A DNA stretch of 64,000 bases from an uncultured Rivibacter sp. (GCA_946480925.1 CAMLLU010000012.1:47710-111709), one strand, 5' to 3'. Positions 36,541 to 50,430 are shown, counted from the stretch's first letter. The notes: generated by a model not told the origin, from the letters alone. A program made the numbers and translations.

Positions 36541-37110
36541 TTACTTGGTGGCGCTGGCGGCAGCGGCCGCCTCGGGAGCCGAAGCCGCGCCTGCGGCCAC
36601 CTTCGGCTCTTCGAACTTGGCGCCACCGGCATTGGCCATGTAGACCACCGCGCGGCCGATCTCCACGTCGGTGAAGTCGCCGCCGCCTTGCGGGCCCATC
36701 GCGCCCTTGCCTTTGAGGGCCGAGTTGAGCAGCGTCTGGAAGCCCTGCCCGATGCGCGGGCCCCAGGCTGCGGCGTCGCCCAGCTTCGGCGCACCGGCCA
36801 CGCCGGCCGTGTGGCAGGCCGAGCACTGGACCTTGAACACGTCTTCACCGCTCTTGAGGGCGGAAGCGTCGGAGGCGTCCTTCACTTCCACACGGCCCAC
36901 CGGCTGGATGCGCGCGGCCACGGCCTGTTCGTTGAGCAGCTCGCTGCCGGCGCCGGGCTTGGTGTCGGACGACACGTAGCTCACCAGCAGCACGATCGCG
37001 AAGATCGGCACGACGAAAGCGGCCACCACCGCGACGACGAGTTGCTTGGGGGTCTTGATCGGACCTTCGTGGGCGGCGTGCTGGTCTGCGTGGGTGTGTT
37101 GGTCGCTCAT
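36541..37110 (-). CDS. membrane-anchored cytochrome c (c5-like)
   Basis: 189 residues. A His/Asp-rich N-terminus, one membrane helix (QLVVAVVAAFVVPIFAIVLLV) and a periplasmic heme domain with CSACH (Cys96, Cys99, His100) and a probable Met ligand in KGKGAMGPQGG. The C-terminus is Ala-rich. It resembles cytochrome c5-type electron carriers common next to respiratory genes in Burkholderiales. Convergent with the DUF294x gene; tRNA-Arg lies divergently about 180 bases upstream. Confidence 0.9.
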   Translation of the reverse strand: MSDQHTHADQHAAHEGPIKTPKQLVVAVVAAFVVPIFAIVLLVSYVSSDTKPGAGSELLNEQAVAARIQPVGRVEVKDASDASALKSGEDVFKVQCSACHTAGVAGAPKLGDAAAWGPRIGQGFQTLLNSALKGKGAMGPQGGGDFTDVEIGRAVVYMANAGGAKFEEPKVAAGAASAPEAAAAASATK

Positions 37111-37291
37111 GAAATTCCTCGAAGGGAGCGTGTTTTTTCAGAAGCCGGCTTTGCGCAGCCCATTCAGTGGACCTGCAGCGGGGAAGAAGCGGGCCGGGCT
37201 GGCGCAAAACCTCGGAATTATATGCGGCCGCCCCTGCACGCCCTGAGCCTGTGCCTGCCCGCTGCTAGAATTCGCGCCTCCCTCCTACGCT

Positions 37292-37367
37292 GCGCCCGTA
37301 GCTCAATGGATAGAGTACTGCCCTCCGAAGGCAGGGGTTGCTGGTTCGATCCCAGCCGGGCGCGCCA
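37292..37367 (+). tRNA. tRNA-Arg (CCG)
   Basis: 76 bases fold into a standard cloverleaf. Acceptor stem GCGCCCG pairs with CGGGCGC; the anticodon stem CTGCC/GGCAG encloses CTCCGAA, giving anticodon CCG; the T arm is GCTGG-TTCGATC-CCAGC. CCA is encoded at 37365-37367. The phosphopantetheinyl transferase frame begins directly after it. Confidence 0.95.
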
Positions 37368-37404
37368 ATCCACTTCCTTCCACTCCCTGCTGCCTCCCGA
37401 GGCC

Positions 37405-38040
37405 GTGGTCTTCGAGCACTGCGGCGAGCCGCCGGCCGACATGGCGCTGATGCCCGAGGAAGAGCGCTTCGTGGCGCAGGCCCGCGCTTCGAGGCGCCGC
37501 GAATTCGCGCTGGGGCGGCATCTCGCACGGCAGGCGCTTGCGGCGCTCGGCATTCCGCCGGCTCCCATCGGCGTGGGGGCGACGAGGCAGCCGCTGTTTC
37601 CCCCCGGTGTTTCGGCGTCCATCACCCACACGCACGGGTTCTGCGCGGCCGCGGCGGTGCGCATCGGGCAGTGGTCCAGCATCGGCATCGACGCCGAGCT
37701 CGCGACGCCTCTGGGTGACGACGTGGCGCCGCTCGTGCTGCGCCCCGAAGAAAGCGACATGGCGGCAAGCGCCGACCGCAGGCTCGAACTGCCGTGTGCA
37801 GGCAAGCTCGTCTTCTGCGCGAAGGAAGCCTTCTACAAGGCGTACTTCCAACTCGAAGGCCGCTATCTCGATTTCAACGAAGCCCGCGTCACGCTGAATG
37901 GCGACGGCAGGTTTGCCATCGAGGTGTTGAAAGCGGACGTGGGCCCCTTCTTCCGGAACGGCAGCTTCGAAGGTCGCTACGCCATCCGTGATGGGCGTGC
38001 GTATACGGGCATTGCATTACCGTTTCACGAAAGAGCCTGA
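37405..38040 (+). CDS. 4'-phosphopantetheinyl transferase (EntD/Sfp class)
   Basis: At least 211 residues. EFALGRHLARQALAALGIPP, SASITHTHGFCAAAAVRIGQ, IGIDAELA and FCAKEAFYKAYFQL are the EntD-type motifs with Mg ligands Asp and Glu. It should load phosphopantetheine onto the Ser of the NRPS carrier domains encoded downstream. The start is unclear: the conserved LLPPEAVVFE lies upstream of GTG 37405, yet between that GTG and the tRNA end only CTG codons (37387, 37390) are available. An in-frame ATG within the tRNA D-loop is the next option. Confidence 0.88.
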   Translation: MVFEHCGEPPADMALMPEEERFVAQARASRRREFALGRHLARQALAALGIPPAPIGVGATRQPLFPPGVSASITHTHGFCAAAAVRIGQWSSIGIDAELATPLGDDVAPLVLRPEESDMAASADRRLELPCAGKLVFCAKEAFYKAYFQLEGRYLDFNEARVTLNGDGRFAIEVLKADVGPFFRNGSFEGRYAIRDGRAYTGIALPFHERA

Positions 38041-38071
38041 GTGATTCCGCGCTGTTGCAGGGGGGCTTGCG

Positions 38072-38164
38072 ATGGGCGCCAGGTTTTTGCGACCAATTGC
38101 AACGCTCTTCTTGTTGCTGTTGTGGCTCTTGGCGATGATGTGTTCGGCGTTGTCATCGCCATGA
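38072..38164 (+). CDS. possible 30-residue membrane peptide
   Basis: ATG 38072 follows CAGGGGGG at a good distance. The peptide starts MGARFLRPIA and is almost all hydrophobic afterwards (TLFLLLLWLLAMMCSALSS), a single membrane span. No family is recognised. It could be a real small protein, a leader peptide for the NRPS operon or chance. Confidence 0.3.
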   Translation: MGARFLRPIATLFLLLLWLLAMMCSALSSP

Positions 38165-38237
38165 GCCCACACCCGGCGCTGTGAACCTCGCAGTGCCGCA
38201 GGGTGTGCAAGCTCAGCTCTGCACAGGGAGAGTCGTT

Positions 38238-38372
38238 ATGAAGATCAACGACAGCCGCGCCTGCAACAGGCGCTTGGCTTCCGGAGCCGCTGGTCTCCAC
38301 TTGCTCTCGATCGTCCTGTACGGCCGACAGCGTTTTTCCTCCATTGCTCCAACACCGCTCGCGCGTCGCTGA
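38238..38372 (+). CDS. possible 44-residue peptide
   Basis: ATG 38238 follows GGGAGAG eight bases upstream. The product starts MKINDSRACNRRL and ends with PTPLARR; it is basic and shows no family. Support is only the ribosome site and position before the mbtH operon. Confidence 0.2.
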   Translation: MKINDSRACNRRLASGAAGLHLLSIVLYGRQRFSSIAPTPLARR

Positions 38373-38568
38373 CCGACGTGCCTGACCACGCTGGTCCATC
38401 GCTTCTTGCCTGCGCCGCGGCGCCCTGACGGCACGGCGTAGGCAGCGCGCCTCACTTCGTCAACTGCGCCGCCCCGTTCGCGGGGGCCGGGCGTTCGTGC
38501 GCGCACGCCCAGACGGCGCGCATCACGCCACGCCACTTTCAATCTCACTCGATTCCAGGAGTCTCCAC

Positions 38569-38793
38569 ATGGACAACCCCTTTGACGACCACGATGCCCC
38601 CTTCCTCGTGCTCGTGAACGGCCAGCGGCAGTACTCGCTGTGGCCCGTCTTCCTTGCCGTGCCAGCCGGCTGGTCCGCCATGTTCGGGCCCGCGCCGCGC
38701 GCCGAATGCGTGGCCTACATCGACACGCACTGGTCCGACATGCGGCCTGCCGGTGTGCCGGCCCAGGCCGACACACCGGCATTTGCCGCCTAG
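38569..38793 (+). CDS. MbtH-like NRPS helper protein
   Basis: 74 residues. The MbtH signature is clear: [20 protein letters not shown], then [15 protein letters not shown] and [13 protein letters not shown]. MbtH-like proteins bind adenylation domains and are needed for their solubility or activity. It lies 31 bases before the first NRPS gene, in the same operon. Confidence 0.95.
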   Translation: MDNPFDDHDAPFLVLVNGQRQYSLWPVFLAVPAGWSAMFGPAPRAECVAYIDTHWSDMRPAGVPAQADTPAFAA

Positions 38794-38824
38794 GCGGCAT
38801 CGCGTGCATTCACAGGAGCCTGGC

Positions 38825-43372
<4,548 letters not shown>

Positions 43373-43388
43373 ACAACGGGAGAAATGC

Positions 43389-46300
43389 ATGACCGGCTTG
43401 ACGTTCCCTGCGCTGTTCGAAGCCAGAGCCGCCGAAGTGCCCGAGGCCACCGCACTGGCCGACGGGCGCCAGGCCTGGAGCTACCGCGCGCTCGATGCCG
43501 CCGCCAACCAGCTGGCGCACCGCCTGCGCGAAGCGGGCGTGGGCCCCGAGCAGGTGGTGGCGGTGGCGCTGCCGCGCGGCGCACTGCTGGTGCTGTGCGA
43601 GCTCGCGGTGCTGAAGGCGGGCGGCGCCTTCATGCCGCTGGACGTGCGCTACCCGCGTGAGCGCATCGCGTTCATGCTCGAAGACGCGCGGCCCTGCTGC
43701 GTGCTGGCCGACCTGGACACCGCCGGCCAGCTGCCGCCGCAGCGCCCCCAGCTGCTGCTGGTGGACGAGGCGCTGCAGCAGTCGCAGCGGCTTCTGAGCG
43801 CCCCCAGGGCCGAGCCAGCCCGGCCCGCCCCCCGCGGGGGTTCAAGCAAAGTGGCAGAGCCACATTTGCTTGAGAGCGAGCGGCCGGCGGTCGACGTCGA
43901 CGCCCATCACATGGCCTACGTCATCTACACCTCCGGCTCCACCGGCCGGCCCAAGGGCGTGGTGACCACGCATGCCGGCATCGCCGCCTTCGCGGGCTTC
44001 CTCGCGCAGCGGCTGGCGCTGCAGCCCGGCGCACGCGTGGCGCAGATCGCATCGCCCAGCTTCGACGCTTCGGTGATGGAAACGCTCATGGCCTTCGGCA
44101 GCGGCGCGGCGCTGGTGGCGCTCGACCCCACCGCCGTGGCCGGCGAGCCGCTTGCGCAGCAGCTCGAACGGCACGGCATCAGCCATGCGTTGATTCCCCC
44201 GGCCACGCTGGCCACGCTGCCGGCCGGCAGTTGCACGGGCCTGCGCGTGCTGGCGGTGGGTGGCGAGGCCTGCTCCGGCGAGCTGGTGGCGCGCTGGAGC
44301 GAGGGCCGAAGCATGATCAACGCCTACGGCCCCACCGAGGCCACGGTGTGCGTGGCCTTGAGCGGCGCCCTGCGGGCCGGCGCGCCCATTCCGCTGGGCA
44401 TGCCGCCGGCGGGCACCCGCCTGCTGGTGCTCGACACCCAGCTGCGCCAGGTGCCGCCGGGCGTGACCGGCGAGCTCTACATCGCCGGCACGGCGCTCGC
44501 GCGCGGCTACCTGCGGCGTGCCGCGCTCACGGCCGAGCGCTTCGTTGCCAACCCCTACGGGCCGCCGGGCAGCCGCATGTACCGCACCGGTGACGCGGTG
44601 CGCCGCCGGCGTGACCAGTCGATCGAGTTCATGGGCCGCGTGGACCACCAAGTGAAGCTGCGCGGCTTTCGCATCGAGCTGGGCGAGATCGAGGCCGCGC
44701 TCGGCGCGCTGCCGGGCGTGATGCACGCCGCCGTGACGCTGCGTGAAGACCGCCCCGGCGATGCGCGGCTGGCGGCCTACGTGGTGCTGCGCGCCGGCAC
44801 CACCGCCGACGCCGCCGGCTGGCGCGCCGCGCTGGCCCGCACGCTGCCCGAGCACATGGTGCCCGCCTGCTACGTGGTGCTCGATGCACCGCCGCTCACG
44901 CCCAACGGCAAGCTCGACCGCGCCGCACTGCCGGCGCCGCCCGAGGCCGCCGCGCCTGCTGCGCCCGGGCGCCCGCTGCGAGGCCCCATCGAAGAAAAGC
45001 TCGGCGTGCTGTACGCCCAGGTGCTGGGGCTGCCGGCGGTGGACGATGCACACGCCGACTTCTTCGCGCTCGGCGGGCATTCGCTGTTGGCCATCCAGCT
45101 CGGGCGGCGCATCCGCGAGGAGCTGCGCGCCGACTTCCCGGTGGCCGGTGTCTACACCAAGCCCGTGCTGTGGGAGCTGGCGCTGCTGCTGGAAGGCCAT
45201 GCGCCGCAGGTGCCCGAAGACCTGGACCTCGAGCGCGACAGCCGGCTGCCCGATGCGCTGGCCACGGCGCTGCAGGCGGGCGTGCGCGCCGCACCGGCCG
45301 AAGGCCCGCTGCGCTGCGTGTTCCTCACCGGCGGCACCGGCTACGTGGGCGCCCACGTGCTGGCGCGGCTGCTGGGCAGCACGCCGGCCACCATCGTGTG
45401 CCACGTGCGCGCGGCAGACGCGGCCGCGGGCCGCCGCCGCTTGCGCGAGGCGCTGCGCGGCCAGGGGCTGGAGCACTGGTGGGCCGAAGAGCGCATCGAG
45501 GTCGTCACCGGCGACCTGGCGCAGCCGGACCTGGGCCTGGACGAGGCCGCCGTGCGCCTGGTGCTCGACGCCTGCGACGCGCTGCTGCATTGCGGAGCCC
45601 ACGTCGAGTTCCTGCACCCCTACGCCCGCCTGAAGGCGGCCAACGTCGACAGCGTGCTCACGCTGCTGCGGTGGAGCCTGCGGGGCCGTCCGAAGCGCCT
45701 GCACCACGTGTCCACGCTCGGCATCGTCGACCCTTCGCAGCATGCCGGGCCCATCGGCGAAGACGTGCCGGTGCGCCACTGGCGCGGCCTGGTGGGCGGC
45801 TACAACCAGAGCAAGTGGGTGGCCGACACGCTGGTGCAACGCGCGCAGACCGCCGGGCTGCCGGCCGCGCTGTACCGGCTGGGCAGCGTGACGGGCGACC
45901 GCGAGCACGCGCGCTGCAACGCAGACGACGTGCTGTGGCGCGTGGTGCGCCTGTGCGCCACGCTGCAGGCCGTGCTCGACGTCGATCTCGTGCTGAACAT
46001 GACCTCGGTGGATGACGTGGCCGCCGCGATCGTCGCGCTGGCGGGCAGCCCCGCCTCCATGGGCCAGACCTTCCACCTGCTGAGCGGGCAGGCGCTCACG
46101 CTGGCCGACGTGGCCGACGCGCTGGAAGCCATCGGCGGCGAGCGCGTGCGCCGCCTCGCGATGGAGCCCTGGGTCGAGCTGGCGCGCGAGCACCTGCGGC
46201 AGCAGCAGGACGACGACCTGCAGGCCTTGATGGCCATCCTCTCGCGGCACGAACACGCAGGGCCGCGCGGTCGCATCGTCGGTGACGCGACGCAGCGGCA

Positions 46301-46406
46301 GCTGCATCGGCTGGGCCAGCCGATGCAGCCGGTGAGCCCCGCGCTGCTGGTGCGCTACCTCGACCAGCTGGGCATCCACGAACGGCGAAAGGCGGTGACC
46401 CCGTGA
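43389..46406 (+). CDS. NRPS, A-T-thioester reductase
   Basis: 1005 residues. The A domain has YVIYTSGSTG (from 177), FDASVMETLM, INAYGPTEATVC and NGKLDRAALP. The code reads about DAMLAGAVCK, suggesting a hydrophobic or aromatic residue with low certainty. T has GGHSLL (Ser565). The C-terminal domain is a Rossmann thioester reductase (FLTGGTGYVGAHVLARLL from 645, HHVSTLGIV, YNQSK with Tyr805 and Lys809) that releases the product with NADPH as aldehyde or alcohol. Residues about 137-163, between A2 and A3, are an unusual insert encoded by a DNA hairpin. It starts 16 bases after the first NRPS. Confidence 0.94.
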   Translation: MTGLTFPALFEARAAEVPEATALADGRQAWSYRALDAAANQLAHRLREAGVGPEQVVAVALPRGALLVLCELAVLKAGGAFMPLDVRYPRERIAFMLEDARPCCVLADLDTAGQLPPQRPQLLLVDEALQQSQRLLSAPRAEPARPAPRGGSSKVAEPHLLESERPAVDVDAHHMAYVIYTSGSTGRPKGVVTTHAGIAAFAGFLAQRLALQPGARVAQIASPSFDASVMETLMAFGSGAALVALDPTAVAGEPLAQQLERHGISHALIPPATLATLPAGSCTGLRVLAVGGEACSGELVARWSEGRSMINAYGPTEATVCVALSGALRAGAPIPLGMPPAGTRLLVLDTQLRQVPPGVTGELYIAGTALARGYLRRAALTAERFVANPYGPPGSRMYRTGDAVRRRRDQSIEFMGRVDHQVKLRGFRIELGEIEAALGALPGVMHAAVTLREDRPGDARLAAYVVLRAGTTADAAGWRAALARTLPEHMVPACYVVLDAPPLTPNGKLDRAALPAPPEAAAPAAPGRPLRGPIEEKLGVLYAQVLGLPAVDDAHADFFALGGHSLLAIQLGRRIREELRADFPVAGVYTKPVLWELALLLEGHAPQVPEDLDLERDSRLPDALATALQAGVRAAPAEGPLRCVFLTGGTGYVGAHVLARLLGSTPATIVCHVRAADAAAGRRRLREALRGQGLEHWWAEERIEVVTGDLAQPDLGLDEAAVRLVLDACDALLHCGAHVEFLHPYARLKAANVDSVLTLLRWSLRGRPKRLHHVSTLGIVDPSQHAGPIGEDVPVRHWRGLVGGYNQSKWVADTLVQRAQTAGLPAALYRLGSVTGDREHARCNADDVLWRVVRLCATLQAVLDVDLVLNMTSVDDVAAAIVALAGSPASMGQTFHLLSGQALTLADVADALEAIGGERVRRLAMEPWVELAREHLRQQQDDDLQALMAILSRHEHAGPRGRIVGDATQRQLHRLGQPMQPVSPALLVRYLDQLGIHERRKAVTP
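43843..43872. repeat. hairpin element inside the second NRPS gene
   Basis: CAAGCAAAGTGGC (43843-43855) and GCCACATTTGCTTG (43859-43872) form a near-perfect 13-bp inverted repeat with one bulged base and a three-base loop. It follows a C/G-run stretch (43797-43842, CCGCCCCCCGCGGGGG). It keeps the reading frame and codes for part of a linker between A-domain motifs A2 and A3. It looks like a dispersed repeat that entered the gene. Confidence 0.75.
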
Positions 46407-47701
46407 AGCGATCGATGCGCATCCTGATGGCGTGCACACCCATCCCGGGCCACGTGGCGCCCTTGCTCAGCGTGGCACGCGGGCTCGTGGAGCGCGGCCA
46501 CGAAGTGATCTTCAACACGGGCAGCCTGTTCCGCGAGAGCGTGGAGCGGCAGGGTGCGCGCTTCGTCGCGCTGCACCCCGAGGTGGACCACGACTACCGC
46601 CGCATCGACGAGCGCTTTCCCGAACGCGCGCAGCTGCCTGAGGGCCGGGCGCAGATGCTCTTCGGCCTGAAGCACCTGTTCGCCGATGCGATGCCGCGCC
46701 AGGCCGGGGGGCTGCGCGCCATCCTGCGTGCCGAGCGCATCGACGCGCTGCTCGTCGAGACCACCTTCTACGGCGCCTTGCCGCTGCTGCTGGGGCCGCG
46801 CGAGCACCGCGTGCCGGTGGTGGCGCTCAGCATCAGCGTGCTGGCGCTGTGCAGCGTGGACACAGCCTTCATGGGCCTGGCGCTGCCGCCCTCGTCCGCC
46901 CCGCGCAGCCGGGCGCGGCACGCGGCGATCAACCGCTTCATGCAGCAGCAGGTGTTCGGCGAAGTGCAGCAACGCTTCGATGAAGCGCTCGCGCGCATGG
47001 GCTGCCCGCCGCTGCCACGCTTCTTTCTCGACGCGGGCACGGTGCTGCCCGACCTGTGCCTGCAGCTCACGAGCGAACGCTTCGAGTACCCGTGCAGCGA
47101 CCGGCCTGGCACCGTGCGTTTCGTGGGCCCGCTGCTGCCGCCGGCTCCGGTGTTCACGCCGCCCGCATGGTGGGGCGATCTCGATGTCGGCAAGCCCGTG
47201 GTCGTGGTGACGCAAGGCACGCTCGCCACCGACGTGACGCAGCTCGTGCTGCCCACGCTCGAAGCGCTGGCCGGTGAAGACGTGATCGTGGTCGCCGCCA
47301 CGGCCGATGCCGACCCGGCGGCGCTGGCACGGGCCATGCCCGCCAACGCGCGCGGCGGCGGGTTCCTGCCGTTCCACCACCTGCTGCCCAAGGCCGACGT
47401 GCTGGTCACCAACGGCGGCTTCGGGGCAGTGAACCACGCGCTCAGCCTGGGCGTGCCGCTGGTGGTGGCCGGCGACAGCGAAGAAAAGCCCGAGATCGGC
47501 ATGCGGGTCGCATGGGCCGAGGCCGGCATCCACCTTGCCACCGGGCACCCGTCGCCCGAGCTGCTGCGCTCCGCGGTCAACGACGTGCTGCGCAACCCGC
47601 TGTACCGCTGCGGCGCGCAGGCCCTGCAGGTGGACTTCGCCCGGCACGACGCGATGGGCGGTATCGAGCAGGCCTTGCTGGAGCTGGCCGTGCCGGAATG
47701 A
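46403..47701 (+). CDS. GT1-family glycosyltransferase
   Basis: 432 residues from a GTG overlapping the NRPS stop by four bases (alternative ATG 46415). The N-terminal MRILMACTPIPGHVAPLLSV is the acceptor domain; the C-terminal donor domain has VVVTQGTLATDVTQLVLPTL, then PFHHLLPKADVLVTNGGFGA and VNHALSLGVPLVVAGDSEEK, the nucleotide-sugar site of MGT/UGT-type enzymes. The acceptor is probably the reduced NRPS product; the sugar is unknown. Coupled translation ties it to the NRPS. Confidence 0.92.
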   Translation: MKRSMRILMACTPIPGHVAPLLSVARGLVERGHEVIFNTGSLFRESVERQGARFVALHPEVDHDYRRIDERFPERAQLPEGRAQMLFGLKHLFADAMPRQAGGLRAILRAERIDALLVETTFYGALPLLLGPREHRVPVVALSISVLALCSVDTAFMGLALPPSSAPRSRARHAAINRFMQQQVFGEVQQRFDEALARMGCPPLPRFFLDAGTVLPDLCLQLTSERFEYPCSDRPGTVRFVGPLLPPAPVFTPPAWWGDLDVGKPVVVVTQGTLATDVTQLVLPTLEALAGEDVIVVAATADADPAALARAMPANARGGGFLPFHHLLPKADVLVTNGGFGAVNHALSLGVPLVVAGDSEEKPEIGMRVAWAEAGIHLATGHPSPELLRSAVNDVLRNPLYRCGAQALQVDFARHDAMGGIEQALLELAVPE

Positions 47702-47810
47702 CTTTCGGCCGCATGCTGCAGTGCGCAATTGCGTTGCCCGCGCGCTTCAAGGAACATCCGGCCCATTCCGGTCAGCCCGACCGGACGACGAACAGCCTCA
47801 GGGAGGCGAC

Positions 47811-50333
47811 GTGGCCGAAGATGCTTTGCAGCGCGGGGGTGACCCCGCGGCGGGCGGCGAAAGCCCCTCGTTCTTGCTGAATCAGCCCGCGAGGCGAGCC
47901 GAGCGGCAGCGCGCGCTGGCCGTGCTGCTGGTGTCGGCCGTGGTGTTCGCAGGGCTCGTGCCCTTCGCGCAGCGCCAACTGGCCCCGGTGCCGGCGTTCA
48001 TCCCGATCTACGAATCGGCGCTGGTGGTCAACGACCTGATCACTGCGGTGCTGCTGTTCGGCCAGTACCGCATCCTCCATTCACGCGCGTTGCTGGTGCT
48101 GGGCAGCGGCTACCTCTTCACCGCGCTCATCGCAGCGGGCCATGCGCTCACCTTCCCGGGGCTGTTCGCCCCGGGCGGCCTGCTGGGCGCCGGGCCGCAG
48201 AGCACGGCGTGGATCTACATGTTCTGGCACGCGGGCTTTCCGGTCTTCGTGCTGGCCTATGCCGCGATGCCGCGCGAGCCAGCCGAGCCACACCGAGGCT
48301 GGGCCTTCGGCGTGCCGGCCTTCACGGTGCTGCTGAGCGTGGCGCTGGTGGCCCTGGCCACCGCCGGGCAGGGCCTGCTGCCGGCCATCATGGCGGGCAA
48401 CCGCTACACGCCGGCCATGCTGGGCACGGTGGGCAGCGTGTGGCTGTTCAGCCTGGTCGCGCTGGGGGTGCTGTGGTGGCACCGCCGCCCGCACACGGTG
48501 ATCGACCTGTGGCTCATGGTGGTGCTGTGCGCGTGGCTGTTCGACATCGCGCTGTCGGCCATGCTCAACGCCGGGCGCTACGACCTGGGCTTCTATGCCG
48601 GGCGCATCTACGGCCTGCTGGCCTGCAGCGTGGTGCTGTTCGAGCTGCTGCTCGAGAACTCGCTGCTGTATGCGCGGCTGGCCGAATCGCACGAGGCCGA
48701 GCGCCGCCGCAGCGTGGAGCTGGCCATGGCGCGCGACGAAGCCCAGGCGGCCAACGCCGCCAAGAGCCTGTTCCTGGCCAGCATGAGCCACGAGATCCGC
48801 ACGCCGATGAACGCCGTCATCGGCCTCACGCACCTCACGCTGCAGACGCGGCTCGACGAGCAGCAGCGCGACTACCTCACCAAGGTGCACGTGTCGTCGA
48901 AGGCGCTGCTGAACCTGCTCAACGACATCCTCGACTACTCCAAGGTCGAGGCCGGCAAGATCACGCTGGAGGCCGAGGAGTTCAGCCCCGAGGAGGTCAT
49001 CGAAAGCGTGGGCCAGCTGTTCTCGGCCCGGCTCGAAGAGGCCGGCCTCGACCTCGTGTTCGAGATCGACAAGGACATCCCGCAGCGCCTGGTGGGCGAC
49101 TCGCTGCGGCTCACCCAGGTGCTGAACAACCTGGTGGGCAACGCCATCAAGTTCACGCCGCGCGGCGAGGTGGTCATCCGTGCCGAACTGCTCGCGCGCG
49201 AAGCCGAGCGGGTGTGTCTGCGCATCGCCGTGCGCGACACCGGCATCGGCCTGTCGAAGGAACAGGCCGGCCGGCTCTTCGAGGTGTTCTCGCAGGCCGA
49301 CAAGGCGACCTCGCGCCGCTACGGCGGCACCGGGTTGGGCCTGGCCATCTGCAAGCGGCTGGTCGAGCTGATGGGCGGCTCGATCACGGTCGAAAGCGCG
49401 CCGGGGGTGGGCAGCACGTTCGCCTTCACCGCCTGGCTGGGGCCGGCCAAGCCGGGGGCCGAACGCATCGACCTGCACAGCATCCGCGGCATGCGCACGC
49501 TGGTGCTCGACGGCCAGCCCACGGCGCGCCAGGCGCTGGCGCAGATGCTGCAGAGCTGGCGCTTCCAGGTGGCGCTGGCCGCGTTCTCCGACGACGCGCT
49601 CTACAAGCTGCGCCGCGCGGCCGCCGAGGCGCCTCACGAGCTCCTGGTGCTCGACTGGAAGAGCGGCGGCCGCGAAGTGATCGAGCAGGTGCGCGGGCAG
49701 GCTTCGCCGCCGGCCGTGGTGGTGCTGACCACGCTGCATGCCCGCGAAGGCGTACGGCAGGACCTGGCCGACCTGCCGTCGTGCTGCGTGCTGGCCAAGC
49801 CCGTCACGCCCTCGCGCCTGTTCGAAGCGGTGGTGCGGCTGCAGCACGGCGAGGCGTTGCCGCAGCCCACCCAGCCGCTGGGCGCCAAGCTCGACCTCGC
49901 GCAGGCCTTGAAGACCATCCGCGGCGCGCGCGTGCTGCTGGCCGAGGACGACCTCGTCAACCAGCAGGTGGCCACGGCCTTCCTGCAGATGGCGGGGCTC
50001 GACGTGACGCTGGCCGCCAACGGCCTGGAGGCGGTGGACTGCATCAAGCGCGAGACCTTCGACGTGGTGCTGATGGACATGCAGATGCCCGAGATGGACG
50101 GCATCCACGCCACGCGGGCCATCCGGCTGCTGCCGCAGGGCGAGGGGCTGCCCATCATCGCGATGACGGCCGCCGCCATGGACGAAGACCGGCAGGCCTG
50201 CCTGGCCGCCGGCATGGACGCGCACGTGAGCAAGCCCATCGACCCGAAGGAGCTGGTGCGCACGCTGCTGGCCTGGGTGCCCGCGGCCCGTGCGGCCGCC
50301 TCATCGCCACCAGCCGCGATGCCGCAGGCGTAA
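47811..50333 (+). CDS. membrane hybrid histidine kinase with two receiver domains
   Basis: 840 residues from GTG 47811, which follows AGGGAGG. Residues about 40-280 hold seven or eight helices resembling a MASE-type sensor. HisKA has [13 protein letters not shown] (His327), HATPase has [22 protein letters not shown] and [11 protein letters not shown]. The first receiver keeps Asp in [10 protein letters not shown] but lacks the usual acidic pair; the second is canonical ([18 protein letters not shown], Asp756). No partner regulator is adjacent. It lies 109 bases after the glycosyltransferase, so a link to the NRPS product is possible. Confidence 0.9.
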   Translation: MAEDALQRGGDPAAGGESPSFLLNQPARRAERQRALAVLLVSAVVFAGLVPFAQRQLAPVPAFIPIYESALVVNDLITAVLLFGQYRILHSRALLVLGSGYLFTALIAAGHALTFPGLFAPGGLLGAGPQSTAWIYMFWHAGFPVFVLAYAAMPREPAEPHRGWAFGVPAFTVLLSVALVALATAGQGLLPAIMAGNRYTPAMLGTVGSVWLFSLVALGVLWWHRRPHTVIDLWLMVVLCAWLFDIALSAMLNAGRYDLGFYAGRIYGLLACSVVLFELLLENSLLYARLAESHEAERRRSVELAMARDEAQAANAAKSLFLASMSHEIRTPMNAVIGLTHLTLQTRLDEQQRDYLTKVHVSSKALLNLLNDILDYSKVEAGKITLEAEEFSPEEVIESVGQLFSARLEEAGLDLVFEIDKDIPQRLVGDSLRLTQVLNNLVGNAIKFTPRGEVVIRAELLAREAERVCLRIAVRDTGIGLSKEQAGRLFEVFSQADKATSRRYGGTGLGLAICKRLVELMGGSITVESAPGVGSTFAFTAWLGPAKPGAERIDLHSIRGMRTLVLDGQPTARQALAQMLQSWRFQVALAAFSDDALYKLRRAAAEAPHELLVLDWKSGGREVIEQVRGQASPPAVVVLTTLHAREGVRQDLADLPSCCVLAKPVTPSRLFEAVVRLQHGEALPQPTQPLGAKLDLAQALKTIRGARVLLAEDDLVNQQVATAFLQMAGLDVTLAANGLEAVDCIKRETFDVVLMDMQMPEMDGIHATRAIRLLPQGEGLPIIAMTAAAMDEDRQACLAAGMDAHVSKPIDPKELVRTLLAWVPAARAAASSPPAAMPQA

Positions 50334-50373
50334 CAGCCGCTACAGCTGCGACGGGCACCAGCATGCGCGGCGC

Positions 50374-50390
50374 GCCCGCGAAAAGCGGGC
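50374..50390 (+). terminator. hairpin after the histidine kinase gene
   Basis: GCCCGC and GCGGGC flank a GAAAA loop, 40 bases after the kinase stop and just before the heat-shock promoter. There is no T-run, so terminator function is uncertain. Confidence 0.35.
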
Positions 50391-50402
50391 TTGCGGCCCC
50401 CT

Positions 50403-50430
50403 CTTGAACTCACCGAGCCCACCACTATTT
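50403..50430 (+). promoter_or_regulatory. sigma-32-like heat-shock promoter
   Basis: CTTGAA at 50403-50408, preceded by CCCCT, and CCACTATTT at 50422-50430 are 13 bases apart, close to the RpoH consensus. The first Hsp20 start is about 70 bases downstream. Confidence 0.6.

Larger units (their letters stand above)
38041..38568. other. 528-base leader region before mbtH
   Basis: Between the transferase and the MbtH-like gene, G+C is lower than around it. Two short frames with ribosome sites (38072-38164 and 38238-38372) are described separately. No tRNA-end repeat or clear promoter was found by eye. A long leader before an NRPS operon may carry regulation. Confidence 0.4.

Noticed and set aside
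37307..37404. ATG within the tRNA D-loop as start of the phosphopantetheinyl transferase
   Set aside because: It would make mRNA and tRNA overlap and add a tail with no EntD-like sequence; kept only as a fallback.
38653..38820. Frame extending the first NRPS upstream through the mbtH gene
   Set aside because: The upstream translation is unlike NRPS sequence, and ATG 38825 has a good ribosome site.
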